Shown here one piece after another: positions 5,859 to 7,269 of a DNA stretch of 7,269 bases. The DNA is from CAUZFZ01 sp964431285 (GTDB lineage: Bacteria; Planctomycetota; Planctomycetia; Planctomycetales; Planctomycetaceae): positions 1-7,269 of the forward strand of contig CAYSJO010000087.1 of NCBI GenBank assembly GCA_964431285.1, in the 5' to 3' direction. Each line of letters begins with the position of its first letter. The first letter of the stretch is position 1. The position numbers and the translations under genes were made by a program. The notes beneath the pieces were generated by a model that worked only from the letters and a program-made list of their open reading frames with translations, searched no databases and was not told the origin of the DNA.

Positions 5859-7269
5859 ATGAAGCTCATTCCTCAAGTGTTCATCACAATGCTTGTCGTC
5901 ACGGGAACTGCGTTGCACGCCGATGAGCGGAAGCCGCGGGTGGTCTTCAATGATGACGCTCAGATGCTGATGGAGGCCCCGGCTGAAGGCACGTCGAACT
6001 TCGTCAGGGCATGGCTCGACAAAGAAGTGGCGGCCGTGCCGTTTTCGACTTACGTGTTTCTCACAGCCATGCCCGACATCTGCACCTACGATTCGAAGGC
6101 GGGAGAGACTTACGGTGATCGATTCGGCGAAGGTTTCTCCAGAAGCTGGACGCCAGGCATCCGCGGATTACGGGCGGAAGGGACGGACGTGCTGAAGGTC
6201 GTCACTGAGCACATGCATGGCAAAGGCAAGGAAGTGCTGGCGGCGATCCGCATGAGCGACACGCATCATGTCCACATTGGCCACACGCATCCGCTTTGCC
6301 CGCAGTTCACAATCGACAACAGACAATTCGTGATCCGGCAGCCGGACGATCGCACGAATGAAACAGCACTCGACTATTCCTACCCGGAAGTACGCCAGCA
6401 TCGGCTGAACATCATGCGGGAGATTGCCGAGGACTATGACGTTGATGGCCTGGAGCTGAATTTTGTCCGTTGGGCGAAACATTTCCCGCGCGATCAGGGT
6501 CGCGAGAAAGCACCGATCCTGACGGCCTACATGGGCGAGATTCATGCCATGCTCGCCACAGCTGCAAAGAAACGACAACGAGACCATCTGACCCTTGGCG
6601 TTCGCGTGCCGGAGTCGATTGCCGCCTGCTGGCTGGCCGGATGCGATGTCGCGACGTGGGTCAAACGGGGCTGGATCGACTATGTCGTCGTCTCGACCTG
6701 GAACAACACGGATCCCCAAATTCGCGTTGATGAGTTTGCGCGGTTCACGATACCTGCAGGCGTGGACACGATCGTCGTGATGGGCAACATGATTGGATCC
6801 CTTTCCAACTCGCCGCCGACGATTCTCGATCGCTCTGTCGCGATGTCGGCGAAACATCGAACGGACAGCTATCTGGCGATGTTGATTACGGAATCCGAAG
6901 CCCGTGGAGCGGCGGCGAACTATTACACCTGGGGAGCTGACAGCATTTCATTCTGGAACGTCGGTATTCACTTTGGGGGCGAAGTGACAGCCGCCCCGGA
7001 ACAGCAGAATCGGATGAAGCGCTGGACTCACGCCGTCCGCACGAAAGAGAGTGTCTTCGCCGGACCGCGAAGTTACCGCTACCTTCCGATGGGTAAAGGC
7101 ATCTCGAGCCGCAAACCACCGGTTCGCAATTATCCGTGGTACGACGAAGGCCGGAGTCCGCTGGGACACGTCACCAGTCCAGTCCTCACATTCGACGACG
7201 ACTCCGTCGGCACCCGAAAGATCTTTCCTTTCCGCATGGCCGACGGCCGCAAAGGAGAAGAGCTGGACG
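5859..7269 (+). CDS. Secreted glycosidase-like TIM-barrel protein (3' end missing)
   Basis: An open frame of 470 codons with no stop before the window ends, so the C terminus is missing. Residues 1-21 are a signal peptide (basic start, hydrophobic core, likely cleavage after ALHA before DE). Residues about 26-400 look like a glycoside-hydrolase-like (GHL10/family-10-like) barrel: RVVFNDD near the start, AAIRMSDTHHVHIGHTHP (128-145), ALDYSYPEVRQHRL (170-183), then DYDVDGLELNFVRW (192-205), the D-G-[hydrophobic]-E/H-hydrophobic-D/N-aromatic-x-R strand typical of such barrels. Later strands are LTLGVRVPES (244-253), WIDYVVVSTWN (272-282) and a region containing ANYYTWGADSISFWN (353-367). From about 425 a further domain seems to begin. 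Asp196, Glu199 and the His-rich loop are active-site candidates by position only. A role in hydrolysing a glycan is inferred, and the substrate is unknown. It is probably co-transcribed with the two genes before it. Confidence 0.8.
   Translation, partial: MKLIPQVFITMLVVTGTALHADERKPRVVFNDDAQMLMEAPAEGTSNFVRAWLDKEVAAVPFSTYVFLTAMPDICTYDSKAGETYGDRFGEGFSRSWTPGIRGLRAEGTDVLKVVTEHMHGKGKEVLAAIRMSDTHHVHIGHTHPLCPQFTIDNRQFVIRQPDDRTNETALDYSYPEVRQHRLNIMREIAEDYDVDGLELNFVRWAKHFPRDQGREKAPILTAYMGEIHAMLATAAKKRQRDHLTLGVRVPESIAACWLAGCDVATWVKRGWIDYVVVSTWNNTDPQIRVDEFARFTIPAGVDTIVVMGNMIGSLSNSPPTILDRSVAMSAKHRTDSYLAMLITESEARGAAANYYTWGADSISFWNVGIHFGGEVTAAPEQQNRMKRWTHAVRTKESVFAGPRSYRYLPMGKGISSRKPPVRNYPWYDEGRSPLGHVTSPVLTFDDDSVGTRKIFPFRMADGRKGEELD

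Noticed and set aside
6168..6857. 229-codon minus-strand open frame inside the TIM-barrel gene
   Set aside because: It is antisense to the barrel motifs on the plus strand and shows no recognisable domain.

Overview
The window holds four protein-coding genes and no RNA gene, insertion sequence, CRISPR array or phage gene that I can see. The proteins are large and apparently exported: a DUF4838 protein, a LamG-like protein, a glycosidase-like TIM barrel and an FG-GAP/VCBS repeat protein. Together with the fairly GC-rich coding sequence, this suggests an environmental polysaccharide-degrading bacterium. A planctomycete is most likely, with a verrucomicrobial or lentisphaeral relative as the alternative. 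This placement is an inference from gene content only.

Layout: on the minus strand (48-2417) lies a complete gene for a secreted FG-GAP/VCBS repeat protein with nine canonical D-x-[DN]-x-D-G calcium-binding-type loops and one degenerate unit. A 111-base divergent intergenic region (2418-2528) separates it from a plus-strand cluster and contains a 14-base dyad (2483-2496) that could be an operator. The cluster runs DUF4838 protein (2529-4469), then a carbohydrate-binding-like plus LamG-like protein (4466-5815, sharing an ATGA stop/start overlap with the first), then a glycoside-hydrolase-like TIM-barrel protein (from 5859, cut off by the window end at 7269). The gap between the second and third genes is 43 bases and has no visible terminator, so the three are probably one operon.

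How they may work together: all four products carry N-terminal hydrophobic export signals of varying quality. The two enzyme-like proteins are candidates for attacking a glycan or glycoprotein outside the cytoplasm. The LamG-like protein could bind the substrate, and the FG-GAP protein may be a calcium-stabilised propeller that binds glycans or proteins. No transporter, sulfatase, SusC/D pair or regulator is in the window, so the substrate cannot be named. The most unusual local structure is a 13-base perfect inverted repeat at the very start of the LamG-like gene. It flanks an alternative ribosome binding site and GTG start, which raises doubt about that gene's true start.
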